This document shows, piece by piece, positions 7,760 through 17,047 of a stretch of DNA of 64,000 bases. The stretch comes from Sphingomonas horti (lineage in GTDB: Bacteria > Pseudomonadota > Alphaproteobacteria > Sphingomonadales > Sphingomonadaceae). Under the pieces are notes generated by a model, which saw nothing but the letters and a program-made list of their open reading frames with translations, had not been told where the DNA came from and did not search any database. The stretch lies in the NCBI RefSeq assembly GCF_009753715.1, contig NZ_WQMS01000016.1:469290-533289 (forward strand). The letters run 5' to 3'. How positions within the stretch are numbered: position 1 is the first letter of the stretch; each line of letters begins with the position of its first letter. Made by a program: the position numbers and the translations under genes.

Positions 7760-9151
7760 TCACGCCGGTTGCGGCAACAGCCTTAACCGGCCGCGCCGAA
7801 TCCATCGGTGCAGCATTAGCACGGACACAATCGCCAGGCCGGCAGCAAGGCCCACCCAGATGCCGAATCCGTGCCAGCCAAGGCCAAATCCCAGCCAGAT
7901 GGCGGTGCCCATGCCCACCACCCAATAGCCGAAACCGGCGTAGATCATCGGCACGGTCGTGTCCTGCAGCCCGCGCAGCATGCCGGCGCCGACCGACTGG
8001 GCGCCATCGAATACCTGGAACAGCGCGGCGACCGAAAGGAAGGACACCGCCAACGGCACGACCGCGCGGTTCTGCGGCAGCGCTTCGTCCAGGAAAATGC
8101 CGACCAGCGTGTGCGGCATCGCGAACATCACCACCGCCATTGCGGCCATGAATGCGGTGCCCATCGCGAACGCGGTCCAGCCGGCGCGGGCGATGCCGAC
8201 CGGGTCGCCTCGGCCATAGGCGAGGCCGACGCGGACCGTCACCGCCTGGCTGAGGCCCAGCGGCACCATGAAGGTCAGCGATGCGATCTGGATTGCGATC
8301 GCGTGCGCGGCGAGCGAGGTCGCGCCGATCAGGCCCATCAGGAACACGGCGGCGTTGAACACCGTGACTTCCAGTCCCAGCGTCAATGCGATCGGCAGCC
8401 CCAGCCGCCATACTTCCCGGTAGCGCGACGAGTCGGCGCGCCAGAAGCGACCGAACAGCCGGTACCGGCGGAAACGGCGGTGGCGCGTCACCACCACTAC
8501 CATGCCCAGGAACATCAGCGACTGGGTGATGGTGCTGCCGAGCCCCGCCCCGAACAGGCCGAGCCGCGGCAGCCCCCAGGCGCCGAAGATCAGGCCGTAG
8601 TTCAGCAAGGCGTTGGCGATCACGCCGCAGATGCTGACAAGCGTCGCCCAGGCCGGCAGCTCGAGCGCGGCGACGAACGCGCGCAGGACGAGGTAGCCGA
8701 GCGCCGGCAGATAGCCGAACATCAGCGGCTGGATGAAGCGCGCAGCATCGGCGGAAAGGCCGGGATCCTGGCCCAGCAGCCGCAGGATCGGCTCGGCATG
8801 CCAGAGGATCAGCCAGACGGGCACAGTGATGGTGATCGCCGCCCAGATCGCCTGGCGCACGGTGCGCCGCGTTTCCCTGAGGCTGTGCCGGCGCGCGCCC
8901 AGCTGCTTCGCCATGATCGGCGAGGCGGCCATCACCAGCCCCATGCCGAAGATCAGGAAGGCAATGAACAGATTCACGCCGATCGACGCGGCGGCAAGCT
9001 CGCGTGCGCCGAGCCAGCCGAGCAGCACCACATCCGTCGCGTTGATCGCCGACTGCGCGAGATTCGTGAGGATGAGCGGCCCCGCCAGCTGTGCGGTGGC
9101 GGCAGCTTCATCGCGCCACGGATGGGCCTTCGAGACGACGGGGGCGTGCAT
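7760..9151 (-). CDS. MATE family efflux transporter
   Basis: A 463-aa multidrug and toxin extrusion protein with about 12 hydrophobic segments in two pseudo-symmetric halves, of normal length for NorM-like pumps. Typical features are an early LAGPLILTNLAQ segment, ATDVVLLGWLG in the first helix pair and GLSQAVTVRVGLAYGRG in the second half. Such pumps export cationic drugs by Na+ or H+ antiport across the inner membrane. No regulator is adjacent. Confidence 0.92.
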   Translation of the reverse strand: MHAPVVSKAHPWRDEAAATAQLAGPLILTNLAQSAINATDVVLLGWLGARELAAASIGVNLFIAFLIFGMGLVMAASPIMAKQLGARRHSLRETRRTVRQAIWAAITITVPVWLILWHAEPILRLLGQDPGLSADAARFIQPLMFGYLPALGYLVLRAFVAALELPAWATLVSICGVIANALLNYGLIFGAWGLPRLGLFGAGLGSTITQSLMFLGMVVVVTRHRRFRRYRLFGRFWRADSSRYREVWRLGLPIALTLGLEVTVFNAAVFLMGLIGATSLAAHAIAIQIASLTFMVPLGLSQAVTVRVGLAYGRGDPVGIARAGWTAFAMGTAFMAAMAVVMFAMPHTLVGIFLDEALPQNRAVVPLAVSFLSVAALFQVFDGAQSVGAGMLRGLQDTTVPMIYAGFGYWVVGMGTAIWLGFGLGWHGFGIWVGLAAGLAIVSVLMLHRWIRRGRLRLLPQPA

Positions 9152-9188
9152 GGCAAGCGGGCCGCCATAGTGGAAACCGAGGCGTCTG

Positions 9189-10097
9189 CTAACCCTCTTC
9201 GGCGGGCTCGGGGTGGGTCTGCACGGTCAGGTGCACGACGCCGCGCAAGCCCTGCAGCCGCTCGCGGATTCCGGGGGCCGAGGCCGGTTCGGCGACATCG
9301 ACGATGACGGCCAGCGCACCGGGGCCGACGCGCCATACGTGCAGGTCCAGAATGCTGGCGTCGAGCTCGCCGACGACGTTGCGCACCTGGTCGGCGACAT
9401 GGGCGTCGGTCGTATCGAGCAGGATGTCCGCCGTTTCCTTCATCAGCGACCAGGACCAGCGCGCGATCACCAGCGCGCCGACGATGCCGACCGCCGGATC
9501 GAGCCAGACCCAGCCGAGATAGCGTCCGGCGAGCAAGGCGACGATCGCCATCACCGAGGTGAGGGCATCGGCGAGCACGTGCAGATAGGCCGCGCGCAGG
9601 TTGTTGTCGTGATGGTGATGATGGTGCCCGTCATGGTCATGATGGTGGTGGTGGCTGCCTCCGGAGAGCATCAGCGCGCTGACCAGATTCACGATCAGGC
9701 CGAGCACCGCGACCAGCGTTGCATCGCCGAAATCGACCCGGATCGGCTGCATCAGCCGGACAACCGACTCGACCGCGATGCCGATCGCGAACACGCCCAG
9801 GACCAGCGCCGACGCGAAGCCCGCCAGGTCCCCGACCTTTCCCGTGCCGAAGCTGAAGCGCGGATTGCGGGCATGACGCCGCGCGTAGCTGTACGCGAGT
9901 GCGGCGACGCCCAGCGCGCCAGCATGGGTGCCCATGTGAAAGCCGTCGGCAAGCAGCGCCATCGATCCGGTCGCGTAGCCGGCGACGATCTCGCCGACCA
10001 TCATCACCGCCGTCAGCGCGACGACCCAGCGGGTGCGTCTCGCATTTTCGTCATGCTGAGCGCCGAGATAGTCGTGCGCGAAATGGCCCTGGCTCAT
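9189..10097 (-). CDS. dmeF: cation diffusion facilitator, DmeF-type Co/Ni exporter
   Basis: A 302-aa CDF transporter with six membrane segments. The metal-site residues appear in LLADGFHMGTH (helix 2) and HVLADALTSV (helix 5). A long histidine-rich cytoplasmic loop (about residues 148-165, more than ten His) lies between helices 4 and 5. The N-terminal pattern HDYLGAQHDENARRT and FSFGTGKVGDLAGF are those of the DmeF group, which exports cobalt and nickel. The C-terminal cytoplasmic domain (LHVWRVGPG...VHLTVQTHPEP) is intact. No RcnR/DmeR-type regulator is adjacent. Confidence 0.85.
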   Translation of the reverse strand: MSQGHFAHDYLGAQHDENARRTRWVVALTAVMMVGEIVAGYATGSMALLADGFHMGTHAGALGVAALAYSYARRHARNPRFSFGTGKVGDLAGFASALVLGVFAIGIAVESVVRLMQPIRVDFGDATLVAVLGLIVNLVSALMLSGGSHHHHHDHDGHHHHHHDNNLRAAYLHVLADALTSVMAIVALLAGRYLGWVWLDPAVGIVGALVIARWSWSLMKETADILLDTTDAHVADQVRNVVGELDASILDLHVWRVGPGALAVIVDVAEPASAPGIRERLQGLRGVVHLTVQTHPEPAEEG

Positions 10098-10168
10098 GCG
10101 CGGCCTTCATGCGGCCCCGGAGCCGAGGTGTCGAGACCTGACGCGCCCCGGGCGCCGATGGCTACAGC

Positions 10169-10834
10169 TCAGTAGCGGCGAAGCAGACCGGCGAGACAGC
10201 CCTGGACGCGCACCCGGTTAGGGTCATAGCGCTGCGGATCATAAGCACGGTTGGCCGGATCGAGTCGGACCATTGCGCCTTCACGACGGAAATATTTGAG
10301 AGTCGCTTCATTGTCGTCGACCAGGGCGACGACGATCTGGCCGTCGCGCGCGGTCTCGGCGCGACGGATCAGCGCGTAGTCGCCGTCGAGAATGCCGGCC
10401 TCGACCATCGAATCGCCCGCGACCTCCAGCGCGTAATGCTCGCCGGGGCCGAGCAGGGCCGCGGGCACGCTGAGGCTGTTCTGCCCCTCCAGCGCCTCGA
10501 TCGGGGCGCCGGCCGCGATGCGGCCGTGCAGCGGGATTTCCAGCACATTCTCGTTCGCGGCGACCGGCGGTTGGACGCGCGACGCGGTGGGCGACGCCGC
10601 CGCGGGGCCGCGATCCGCCCGCTCCGGCATCTTCAGTACTTCCAGCGCGCGCGCGCGATTCGGAAGGCGGCGGATGAACTGGCGTTCCTCCAGCGCCGAG
10701 ATCAGGCGATGGACGCCGGATTTCGATTTCAGGTCCAGCGCGTCCTTCATCTCCTCGAACGACGGCGAGACGCCGCTTTCGGCCAGCCGGTCGTGAATGA
10801 AGCAGAGCAGTTCATGTTGCTTGCGCGTCAGCAT
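10169..10834 (-). CDS. lexA: LexA repressor
   Basis: The SOS regulator, 221 aa. The N-terminal winged helix (LTRKQHELL to about residue 65) includes the [15 protein letters not shown] recognition region. The self-cleavage bond is Ala108-Gly109, in [11 protein letters not shown]. The catalytic dyad is Ser142 (GDSMVEAGI) and Lys180 (EATLKYF). An alphaproteobacterial SOS box lies 16 nt upstream of the ATG, so the gene is expected to repress itself. It is transcribed in the same direction as moeA. Confidence 0.96.
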   Translation of the reverse strand: MLTRKQHELLCFIHDRLAESGVSPSFEEMKDALDLKSKSGVHRLISALEERQFIRRLPNRARALEVLKMPERADRGPAAASPTASRVQPPVAANENVLEIPLHGRIAAGAPIEALEGQNSLSVPAALLGPGEHYALEVAGDSMVEAGILDGDYALIRRAETARDGQIVVALVDDNEATLKYFRREGAMVRLDPANRAYDPQRYDPNRVRVQGCLAGLLRRY

Positions 10835-10850
10835 CGCGGCCCTCCGCCAG

Positions 10851-10865
10851 AACGAATAAGGAACG
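10851..10865 (-). promoter_or_regulatory. LexA-binding SOS box upstream of lexA
   Basis: On the minus strand this reads GTTCCTTATTCGTTC, an exact GTTC-N7-GTTC direct repeat, the established alphaproteobacterial LexA site. It lies 16 nt upstream of the lexA ATG, where autorepression would act. Confidence 0.92.
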
Positions 10866-10888
10866 TTTATGGCGCAGGCCCGTAACGG

Positions 10889-12091
10889 TCAAGCGACAAT
10901 CAGAACATCCGCGAACATCCCTGGTTCGGCCGCCGGCGCGTAGGGCGGGCGCAGCAGCAAAGCGTCCGCCTCGGCGAGCGCGGTGAGAGCGCCGCTGTCC
11001 TGCACCACCAGCGGTCGAACCATGCCGTTCGTGATTGCGGCGCGCACGAAATCGAGGCGCGGCCCATTGGCCGGCGTGCCGACAGCGAGCGGCAGGCGAA
11101 CGGTGCGGGGCAGCGGATCGGCCGCGCCGCCAAGTGTTGCGATCAGAGGCTTCAGGAATAGCAGCGCCGTCACGAAGGCGGATACGGGATTGCCGGGCAG
11201 GCCGAGCACGACGCAACCGCCGAGGCGCCCGGCCATCAGCGGCTTGCCGGGCTTCATCGCCACGCGCCAGAAATCGATCGTGGCGCCGGCCGCTTCGAGC
11301 GCGGGACGGACCAGGTCGTGATCGCCCACGGAGGCGCCGCCAGTGGTCACGAGCACGTCGCAATCGGCCGCCGCCCGGGAAATCGCGTCGACGAGCAAGG
11401 GAAGACTATCGCCCAATATGCGCCGGGACGCGAGCGCGGCGGGTTCGGCTGAAAGCATCGCGGCCAGCATTGCGGCGTTCGACTCGTAGATCTGCCCCGG
11501 ACCGATGGCGGTCCCCGGCGCGGCGAGCTCATGGCCGGTGGAGATAAGCGCAACCCGCGGCCGCCGCCGCACCGGGACCACGGCATGGCCGGCCATCGCG
11601 GCAAGGCCGATCCGCGCCGGCGTAAGGCGCTCGCCCGCCCGCAACACCGTCGATCCGGCCGAGAAGCTCATGCCCTTGGCACGAACATGAGCGCCCTTCG
11701 CCCGTGGGCCTTTGCCGGCGAGCCGCAGCGTATCCTCGCTTCGCGCGGCTTCCTCCTGGATCAGGATCGTGTCGGCGCCGGCCGGAAGGGGGGCGCCGGT
11801 AAAGATGCGCGCGGCCTCGCCGGTCGCGAGCGGCGCGCCGGGCACGGCTCCGGCGGCAATTTCCTGCACCACCCGCCAGGGGCCGGGCAGCTCGTCATAC
11901 CGGATCGCATAGCCGTCCATGGCGGAGAGGTCGGCGAACGGATGGTCCACGCGCGCGCCGATGTTCGCGGCGAGCCAGCGCCCGCTGGCTTCGGCGAGGT
12001 CCGCCTGTTCCTGAGCGAGCGGCGTTGCCAGCGCGAGCAGGCGTGCCTGGGCGTCGGCGAGGGGGAGCGGATCGGCCATGCGCGGCTGCAT
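10889..12091 (-). CDS. moeA: molybdopterin molybdotransferase MoeA
   Basis: A 400-aa MoeA, which inserts molybdate into adenylylated molybdopterin to form the molybdenum cofactor. The N-terminal region has DHPFADLSAMDGYAI, the central domain has the MPT-binding TTGGASVGDHD, and GLPGNPVSAFV precedes the C-terminal beta-barrel domain. The ATG at 12091 and a second at codon 5 are both possible. The other molybdenum cofactor genes are not in this window. The gene lies upstream of lexA on the same strand, with the SOS box in the gap. Confidence 0.95.
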   Translation of the reverse strand: MQPRMADPLPLADAQARLLALATPLAQEQADLAEASGRWLAANIGARVDHPFADLSAMDGYAIRYDELPGPWRVVQEIAAGAVPGAPLATGEAARIFTGAPLPAGADTILIQEEAARSEDTLRLAGKGPRAKGAHVRAKGMSFSAGSTVLRAGERLTPARIGLAAMAGHAVVPVRRRPRVALISTGHELAAPGTAIGPGQIYESNAAMLAAMLSAEPAALASRRILGDSLPLLVDAISRAAADCDVLVTTGGASVGDHDLVRPALEAAGATIDFWRVAMKPGKPLMAGRLGGCVVLGLPGNPVSAFVTALLFLKPLIATLGGAADPLPRTVRLPLAVGTPANGPRLDFVRAAITNGMVRPLVVQDSGALTALAEADALLLRPPYAPAAEPGMFADVLIVA

Positions 12092-12154
12092 GGCACAATC
12101 GAGGGGACCGGGGACAGAGCGCAGTGTCGGCGCCCGCGTGTCGGGTAGGAGAGC

Positions 12155-12373
12155 TCAGGCCCCGAACAGGCCGACCTGACGCCCGATCTGACGGTGGATG
12201 ACAGTGGGCGGCACGTCAGCAATCTTGCGGCGGCCATGCCAGAGCTCCGCCCCGAAGCCGTTGGGGACCGTGCGAGCCTTGCGGACAGCGGCGAGGTCGT
12301 CGAAGGCCTCGACGTCCTCCGGCGCGACATGCTGCCCGTCAGAGCCAAGGTGATAAAGCCGATACCAGGTCAT
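12155..12373 (-). CDS. small conserved hypothetical protein (72 aa)
   Basis: A 72-aa protein beginning MTWYRLYHLGSDG, with a DVEAFDDLAAVRKAR stretch and a basic C-terminal half. It resembles the short YRLYFLD-type proteins of many Alphaproteobacteria, whose function is unknown. No signal peptide or membrane segment is present. The ATG at 12373 is followed by a frame with normal third-position GC bias, and a weak GGGAC lies upstream. Confidence 0.6.
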   Translation of the reverse strand: MTWYRLYHLGSDGQHVAPEDVEAFDDLAAVRKARTVPNGFGAELWHGRRKIADVPPTVIHRQIGRQVGLFGA

Positions 12374-12471
12374 GATGGTCCCGCGATCCAAGCCCGGCCG
12401 CAACAACGCGGACACGCTGGTCCGGGTTCCGTCACAGCGCTGGACGTGAAACGCTTGTTTCCGCAGCGAAT

Positions 12472-12948
12472 CTAGTTGGCGGCCGCCGTTTCGGCGGGCG
12501 GACGCTTGCATCCCTTGGCGCGCGCTATGCCGCGGAGATAGCCCCGCCGCGCGATTCCGGCATCGACCGCGGCGTCGTAGCGGCGCTGGGCCCCCGCCGC
12601 GCCGCTGACCTCGCGGATGACGCCGCGGAACGGAATGAAGCTGCCGACGACGCTTTTCGCAACCGAGGTCGGCGCAGGGCCGTGCTTCCCCTCGATGCCC
12701 GAATCGAAGTCGGGGCCGAGCACGGCGTCGAGGCTGGCCAGCGCGGTGGTCAATTGCGCGCAGTTCCGGGTGCCCTCGCTGGAATACGGGTCGTCCTGCG
12801 CCGAGAGCAGGACCGGCGGGATATCCTTCTTCTTCAGATTGACGTCCTCGACCGGCGTCATCGCCGCTTCCTCGGCCACCTTGGTGGCGGGCTGGGCCGG
12901 CGCGACCGAGGCGGAGCAGAGAGCGACGACCAGTATCGCGGCGCGCAT
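12472..12948 (-). CDS. secreted hypothetical protein
   Basis: A 158-aa protein with a clear signal peptide (MRAAILVVALCSASVAPAQ). The mature part has two cysteines (NCAQL and KGCKRPP) that could pair and a hydrophobic SVVGSFIPFRGVIREVSGAA segment resembling one amphipathic helix. I do not recognise the family. It is probably periplasmic. It is divergent from the Coq4-like gene at 13035. Confidence 0.75.
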   Translation of the reverse strand: MRAAILVVALCSASVAPAQPATKVAEEAAMTPVEDVNLKKKDIPPVLLSAQDDPYSSEGTRNCAQLTTALASLDAVLGPDFDSGIEGKHGPAPTSVAKSVVGSFIPFRGVIREVSGAAGAQRRYDAAVDAGIARRGYLRGIARAKGCKRPPAETAAAN

Positions 12949-13034
12949 GGGGCATCTCCTTTGCGATCGGCCCGTTCACTGTCTCACGGCTCGGTCGCTT
13001 GCACAATCGCGCCCGCAAAGCTATACTGACAGGC

Positions 13035-13814
13035 ATGTCAGCAACAGTTGCACAGCCTCAGCTTTCGCAGCCGCAGACGCTGCCGGTCCCCGGAATCGCG
13101 ACGCGCCGCGACTGGAAGGGTGCGTGGATCGCGCTTCGCAAGCTCCTCCAGGACGGCAATGACACGGTCCAGGTGTTCCGGATCATGCGTGCATTGAACG
13201 CCGGCAACGGCGCGATGAACTATCATCGGCTGCTCGACGCGCCGGGCGGCGGCCGGATCGCGTTCCGCCGGACCGAGCTTGCGGAGCTGTTCAGCGACCC
13301 GGATTATGTGGCGGGCTTTGCACCAGGGACGGTCGGCGCCGTCTATCGCGAATTCCTGCGGCGCACCGGCTATTCGGCGATGGGGCTGGCGGAAGTCTCG
13401 CAGGCGGACAATGTGCCGCACGATCCCGAACATCCCTATGCCTGGTTCGGGCGGCGGGAGCGCGACATCCACGACATCTGGCACGTGCTGACCGGCTATC
13501 AGGCCGACGAGCCGCTGGGCGAAGCGTGCCTGGTCGCCTTCTCCTATGCCCAGACCAGGGGGTTGGGCTGGGCCGCGATCGCGCTCGGCGCCTCATTGAA
13601 GGCGCGGCGCGTGACCGGCCGCTGGACCTTCGCCCGCGCGGTGATCGAGGGCTATCGCAACGGCAAGCGCGCGCGCTGGCTGTCGGGCGAGGATTATGAG
13701 CTGCTGATGCACGAGCCGATCGACCGGGTGCGCAAGCGGCTTGGGATTCCCTACCCCGTCCTTTACCGCCGCGCCCAGGCGGAGCTTGCGGAGACAGGCA
13801 AGACCGGCCTCTGA
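13035..13814 (+). CDS. Coq4 family protein (first of a tandem pair)
   Basis: A 259-aa protein of the Coq4 family, which in eukaryotes supports coenzyme Q biosynthesis by oxidative decarboxylation of the C1 position and scaffolding. The family metal motif is present as HDIWH with acidic residues 9 and 13 positions later (GYQADEPLGE). Other conserved parts are RIMRALN, FAPGTVGAVYREFL and GYRNGKRARWL. The ATG at 13035 fits the alignment with its neighbour. An upstream in-frame ATG at 12999 would add 12 residues. A close paralogue follows at 13858. Confidence 0.85.
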   Translation: MSATVAQPQLSQPQTLPVPGIATRRDWKGAWIALRKLLQDGNDTVQVFRIMRALNAGNGAMNYHRLLDAPGGGRIAFRRTELAELFSDPDYVAGFAPGTVGAVYREFLRRTGYSAMGLAEVSQADNVPHDPEHPYAWFGRRERDIHDIWHVLTGYQADEPLGEACLVAFSYAQTRGLGWAAIALGASLKARRVTGRWTFARAVIEGYRNGKRARWLSGEDYELLMHEPIDRVRKRLGIPYPVLYRRAQAELAETGKTGL

Positions 13815-13857
13815 ATCCATTGCGGAACGGGCGGTTAGACCATAATTGACGGCCGCA

Positions 13858-14634
13858 ATGGCGACCCTAGCAACCGAACGAGCCGGCGCGCCCGAGACAC
13901 CGATCGTGTACGGCACTTCCAGCCGACGCGACTGGAAAGGGGCGTGGGTAGCGCTCCGCAAGCTTCTTTCCGACAGCAACGATACCGTCCAGGCGTTCCG
14001 GATCATGCGCGCGCTGAACGCGGACACGCCGGCCAGGCAATATCGCAAGTTGCTGCAGGCGCCCGGGGGCGGCCGCATCGCTTATCGGCGCGTCGAGCTG
14101 TCGGAGCGCTTCAGCGACCCGAATTTCATCGCGAGCTTCGCGCCCGGTACGGTCGGCGCCGCCTATCGCGATTTTCTTGGCGCAACCGGCTACACGGCGA
14201 TGGGGCTGGCGGACGTGTCGGAGGCTCAGCATCTCGAGGACGAGATGGAGCATCCCTATGGCTGGATCGGCCGGCGGGAGCGCGACGTCCACGATATCTG
14301 GCACGTGCTGACCGGCTATCAGGCCGATGAACCGCTCGGCGAATCCTGCCTGATCGCCTTCTCCTACGCCCAGACCGACGGCCTCGGCTGGGCGGTGATC
14401 TCCGGCGGCGCTGCGCTCAAGTCGCTGCGCATTACCGGCGAGAGCGCGTTCCTGCGCGCGGTCTGGGAAGGCTATCGCAACGGCAAGCGCGCGGACTGGC
14501 TGTCAGGCGAGGATTACGAGCAGCTGCTCCACGAGCCGCTCGCCGACGCGCGGAAGCGGCTGAACATCCCGGAGCCGGTCCGCTATCATCAGGCACGCAA
14601 GCGGCTTGCCGAGCAGGGCCTGACGGGGCTCTGA
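13858..14634 (+). CDS. Coq4 family protein (second of a tandem pair)
   Basis: A 258-aa paralogue of the previous gene, similar along its whole length (RRDWKGAW, RIMRALNA, APGTVGAAYRDFL, HDIWHVLTGYQADEPLGES, GYRNGKRADWLSGEDYE). The metal motif is intact, so it is not an obvious pseudogene. The frame is open from TTG 13846, and ATG 13858 is the better start. The N-terminal 25 residues differ from the first copy and the rest diverges moderately, so the duplication is not recent. recF follows after 20 nt. Confidence 0.85.
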   Translation: MATLATERAGAPETPIVYGTSSRRDWKGAWVALRKLLSDSNDTVQAFRIMRALNADTPARQYRKLLQAPGGGRIAYRRVELSERFSDPNFIASFAPGTVGAAYRDFLGATGYTAMGLADVSEAQHLEDEMEHPYGWIGRRERDVHDIWHVLTGYQADEPLGESCLIAFSYAQTDGLGWAVISGGAALKSLRITGESAFLRAVWEGYRNGKRADWLSGEDYEQLLHEPLADARKRLNIPEPVRYHQARKRLAEQGLTGL

Positions 14635-14654
14635 TCCTCGACTAGACGGGCTTT

Positions 14655-15716
14655 GTGATCGCCCGCCTCTCCCTCACCGACTTCCGTTCCTATCCCGACG
14701 CGCTGGTCGAGCCGGGGCCGGGCCTGGTCATCCTGACCGGCGAGAACGGGGCCGGGAAAACCAATCTGCTCGAAGCGGTCTCGCTGCTGGCGCCCGGGCG
14801 TGGACTGAGGGGCGTGGCTCTGCCCGAGATGGCGCGCCAGGGTGGTCCTGGAGGCTTTACTGTCGCGGCGCGCCTGACGGACGGTGTCGAGCTCGGCACT
14901 GGCGCGCTCGCCTCGGCACCGGAACGACGGGTGGTTCGGATCAACGGCGTCGCGGCGGCCGCGAACGCGCTTGCCGAGCGGCTGTCGGTCCTGTGGCTGA
15001 CGCCGGCGATGGACCGGCTGTTCACGGAGAGCACCGGCGGCCGGCGCCGCTTCCTCGACCGGCTCGTCCTGGCGCTCGAGCCCGCCCACGTCCATCATGC
15101 GGCCCGGTACGAAGCTGCGATGCGGGCCCGGACGCGTCTGCTGACCGGCGACGAAGCGGCCGATCCGGCCTGGCTGGCGGCGCTCGAAACGCAGATGCGG
15201 GAGCACGGGCTGGCCGTAGCGGAAGCGCGCACCCGCACCGTCGCCGCCCTGAACGAGCGGATCGCCCGGCAACCGGACAGCATCTTCGCGCGCGCCGGCC
15301 TCACCCTGGACGGGTGGCACGCTGCCGCGGCCTGGCCGCTCGCCGCCAATCGCAATCGCGATGCCGCCGCTGGGCGTGCGACCGAAGGGCCGCACCGGCA
15401 GGACCTGCAGGTGCGCCACCTCGGCAAAGGCCAAGCGGCGGCGCTGTGCTCAACCGGCGAGCAGAAGGCGCTGCTGATCGGGCTTGTGCTCGCCCATGCC
15501 GATCTGGTCAGCGAGCAGACCGGCCGGCCGCCGGTGCTGCTGCTCGACGAGGTCGCCGCCCACCTCGATCCGCGGCGTCGCGCGGCGCTGCTCGACCGGC
15601 TCGGCGCCGGCGGCGGGCAGGTCTGGATGACCGGAACCGAGCCGGCGCTGTTCGCCGATGCCCCCGCCGGCGCCACCCGGTTGACTGTCGAAAACGCGAC
15701 GATCCGCCTCTCCTGA
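14655..15716 (+). CDS. recF: DNA replication/repair protein RecF
   Basis: An SMC-like ATPase of 353 aa that helps load RecA on gapped DNA. Walker A is GENGAGKT (residues 29-36), the ABC signature is CSTGEQKAL, and Walker B with the D-loop is [11 protein letters not shown]. An N-terminal [20 protein letters not shown] is typical. The start is GTG. Unlike in many bacteria it is not next to dnaA or dnaN. dnaN lies 9 kb away on the other strand, and the neighbours here are Coq4-like and glycine-zipper genes. Confidence 0.95.
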   Translation: MIARLSLTDFRSYPDALVEPGPGLVILTGENGAGKTNLLEAVSLLAPGRGLRGVALPEMARQGGPGGFTVAARLTDGVELGTGALASAPERRVVRINGVAAAANALAERLSVLWLTPAMDRLFTESTGGRRRFLDRLVLALEPAHVHHAARYEAAMRARTRLLTGDEAADPAWLAALETQMREHGLAVAEARTRTVAALNERIARQPDSIFARAGLTLDGWHAAAAWPLAANRNRDAAAGRATEGPHRQDLQVRHLGKGQAAALCSTGEQKALLIGLVLAHADLVSEQTGRPPVLLLDEVAAHLDPRRRAALLDRLGAGGGQVWMTGTEPALFADAPAGATRLTVENATIRLS

Positions 15717-15793
15717 CGCGCCTTGTTGTTTTCAGTTCATGCAACCGGATGCGCCGCCCCTTGGTTGAGACGCCGGTCAAGAGGAGGAAAGTC

Positions 15794-16435
15794 ATGCGTA
15801 AGTTGCTCATCGGGATCGCCGCGACGGCGACTATGTTGACCGGCATGTCGGCCCCGGCCTTTGCTCAATATTACGGCTCCTATGGCTCAAGCTATACGGG
15901 CCGGAATACGACCGGCTATTATGGCGCGAACGGCTATTATCGCGATCGCTATGGCGTGTTGCGCGATCGTTACGGGAACCGCGTCAGTGAATCGGCGACC
16001 GTTAATGCCGACGCAAGCGGCTTCTATGTCGACAATCGTGGCGCGCTTCGCGACCGCCGCGGCCGTCTCGTCACGTCCGCCCGCGCCGAGCGCAACGGTT
16101 GGTACCGCGATCGCAACGGCTATTGGGTGACAGGCACCGCGGATTATGCCCGCAACGGCTATTACCGCGACCGTTACGGCGTGCTGCGCGATCGCAACGG
16201 CAATCGGGTGACCGAACAGACGGCCTATAACGGCCGCACCTGGGTCGGCACCGATGGCCGTACCTATTGCCGCAAGAGCGACGGCACGGTCGGCACGGTG
16301 GTCGGCGCGGTTGCCGGCGCGCTGCTCGGCAACGTGATCGACGGCGGCCGCGACCGCGCGGTCGGCACGATCGTCGGTGGCGGCGCGGGCGCGCTCGCCG
16401 GGCGCGCGATCGACCGCAGCGACGACTGCCGCTAG
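15794..16435 (+). CDS. glycine-zipper envelope protein with YRDRYG repeats
   Basis: A 213-aa secreted protein. The signal peptide ends near SAPAFAQ. The mature part begins with Tyr/Gly-rich sequence, and YYRDRYGVLRDR units recur around residues 45 and 125 with a diverged copy between. The C-terminus is a 17-kDa-antigen-like glycine zipper (GTVVGAVAGALLG, then GTIVGGGAGALAG), which usually packs as two helices in the outer membrane. A strong GAGGAGG lies 8 nt before the ATG. It is followed by an intrinsic terminator and by a second glycine-zipper gene, so this one is probably monocistronic. There is no lipobox. Confidence 0.82.
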   Translation: MRKLLIGIAATATMLTGMSAPAFAQYYGSYGSSYTGRNTTGYYGANGYYRDRYGVLRDRYGNRVSESATVNADASGFYVDNRGALRDRRGRLVTSARAERNGWYRDRNGYWVTGTADYARNGYYRDRYGVLRDRNGNRVTEQTAYNGRTWVGTDGRTYCRKSDGTVGTVVGAVAGALLGNVIDGGRDRAVGTIVGGGAGALAGRAIDRSDDCR

Positions 16436-16453
16436 ACGGCACTGGAGCCGGAG

Positions 16454-16484
16454 AAGGCGGGACCTGCGGGTCCCGCCTTTTTGT
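16454..16484 (+). terminator. intrinsic terminator after the glycine-zipper gene
   Basis: A perfect 9-bp GC stem (GGCGGGACC / GGTCCCGCC) with a 4-nt loop, followed by TTTTTGTT. It lies 20 nt after the stop codon at 16435. Confidence 0.9.
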
Positions 16485-16542
16485 TGCCTGCCGTTCAGCG
16501 AACCGGGAATAAGATGGGCGCATCGGGTTCAACGGAGGGTTC

Positions 16543-17046
16543 ATGCGTAAATCTGTTCTGGCCGCCGGGCTTGCCGCCTCGCTGCTGCCATCCGCCGCGG
16601 TTGTCGCGCAGCCGGCGCCGCCGCCGCGCTATGACGATCGCTACGGTGACCGCTATGACCGCTACGACAGCCGCACCCTAGATGCGGATATCGACGCGGC
16701 GCAGCGGCGCTTCGATGCGGCGCAGGCGCGGTTCGATCGCGAACGCGACATCTATGAGCGCGAACGCCAGGCCTATGAGGATGCCCGCGCGCGCTATGAG
16801 GCGGAGCGCGAGCGGCTGGCGGCGCGAGCCTATGACGGGCCGACCTGGCGCGGTGCCGACGGGCAGGTCTATTGCAAGCGCAGCGACGGCACGACCGGAA
16901 CCATCATCGGCGGCGTCGCCGGCGCACTGCTCGGCCGTGCGATCGACGGCGGCCGCCGCAGCGCGGTTGGGACGATCCTGGGCGGCGGCGCCGGCGCGCT
17001 TGCCGGTCGTGCGATCGAGAAGAACGGCAACGCGGAATGCCGCTGA
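16543..17046 (+). CDS. glycine-zipper protein with a coiled-coil stalk
   Basis: A 167-aa secreted protein. The signal peptide ends in VVAQ, followed by a Pro/Tyr/Asp-rich linker. A charged helical stretch (about residues 46-95, rich in Arg, Glu and Ala: RRFDAAQARFDRERDIYERE) is predicted to form a coiled coil. A DGQVYCKRSDGT strand and a glycine zipper (GTIIGGVAGALLG, GTILGGGAGALAG) close the protein. The last 65 residues are close to those of the preceding protein, so the two are paralogues with different N-terminal modules. It is convergent with the acetyltransferase gene, with 1 nt between stops. Confidence 0.8.
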   Translation: MRKSVLAAGLAASLLPSAAVVAQPAPPPRYDDRYGDRYDRYDSRTLDADIDAAQRRFDAAQARFDRERDIYERERQAYEDARARYEAERERLAARAYDGPTWRGADGQVYCKRSDGTTGTIIGGVAGALLGRAIDGGRRSAVGTILGGGAGALAGRAIEKNGNAECR

Positions 17047-17047
17047 A

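Noticed and set aside
9600..9665. CAT/ATG-rich simple repeat as a regulatory repeat
   Set aside because: It only encodes the histidine-rich loop of the metal exporter.
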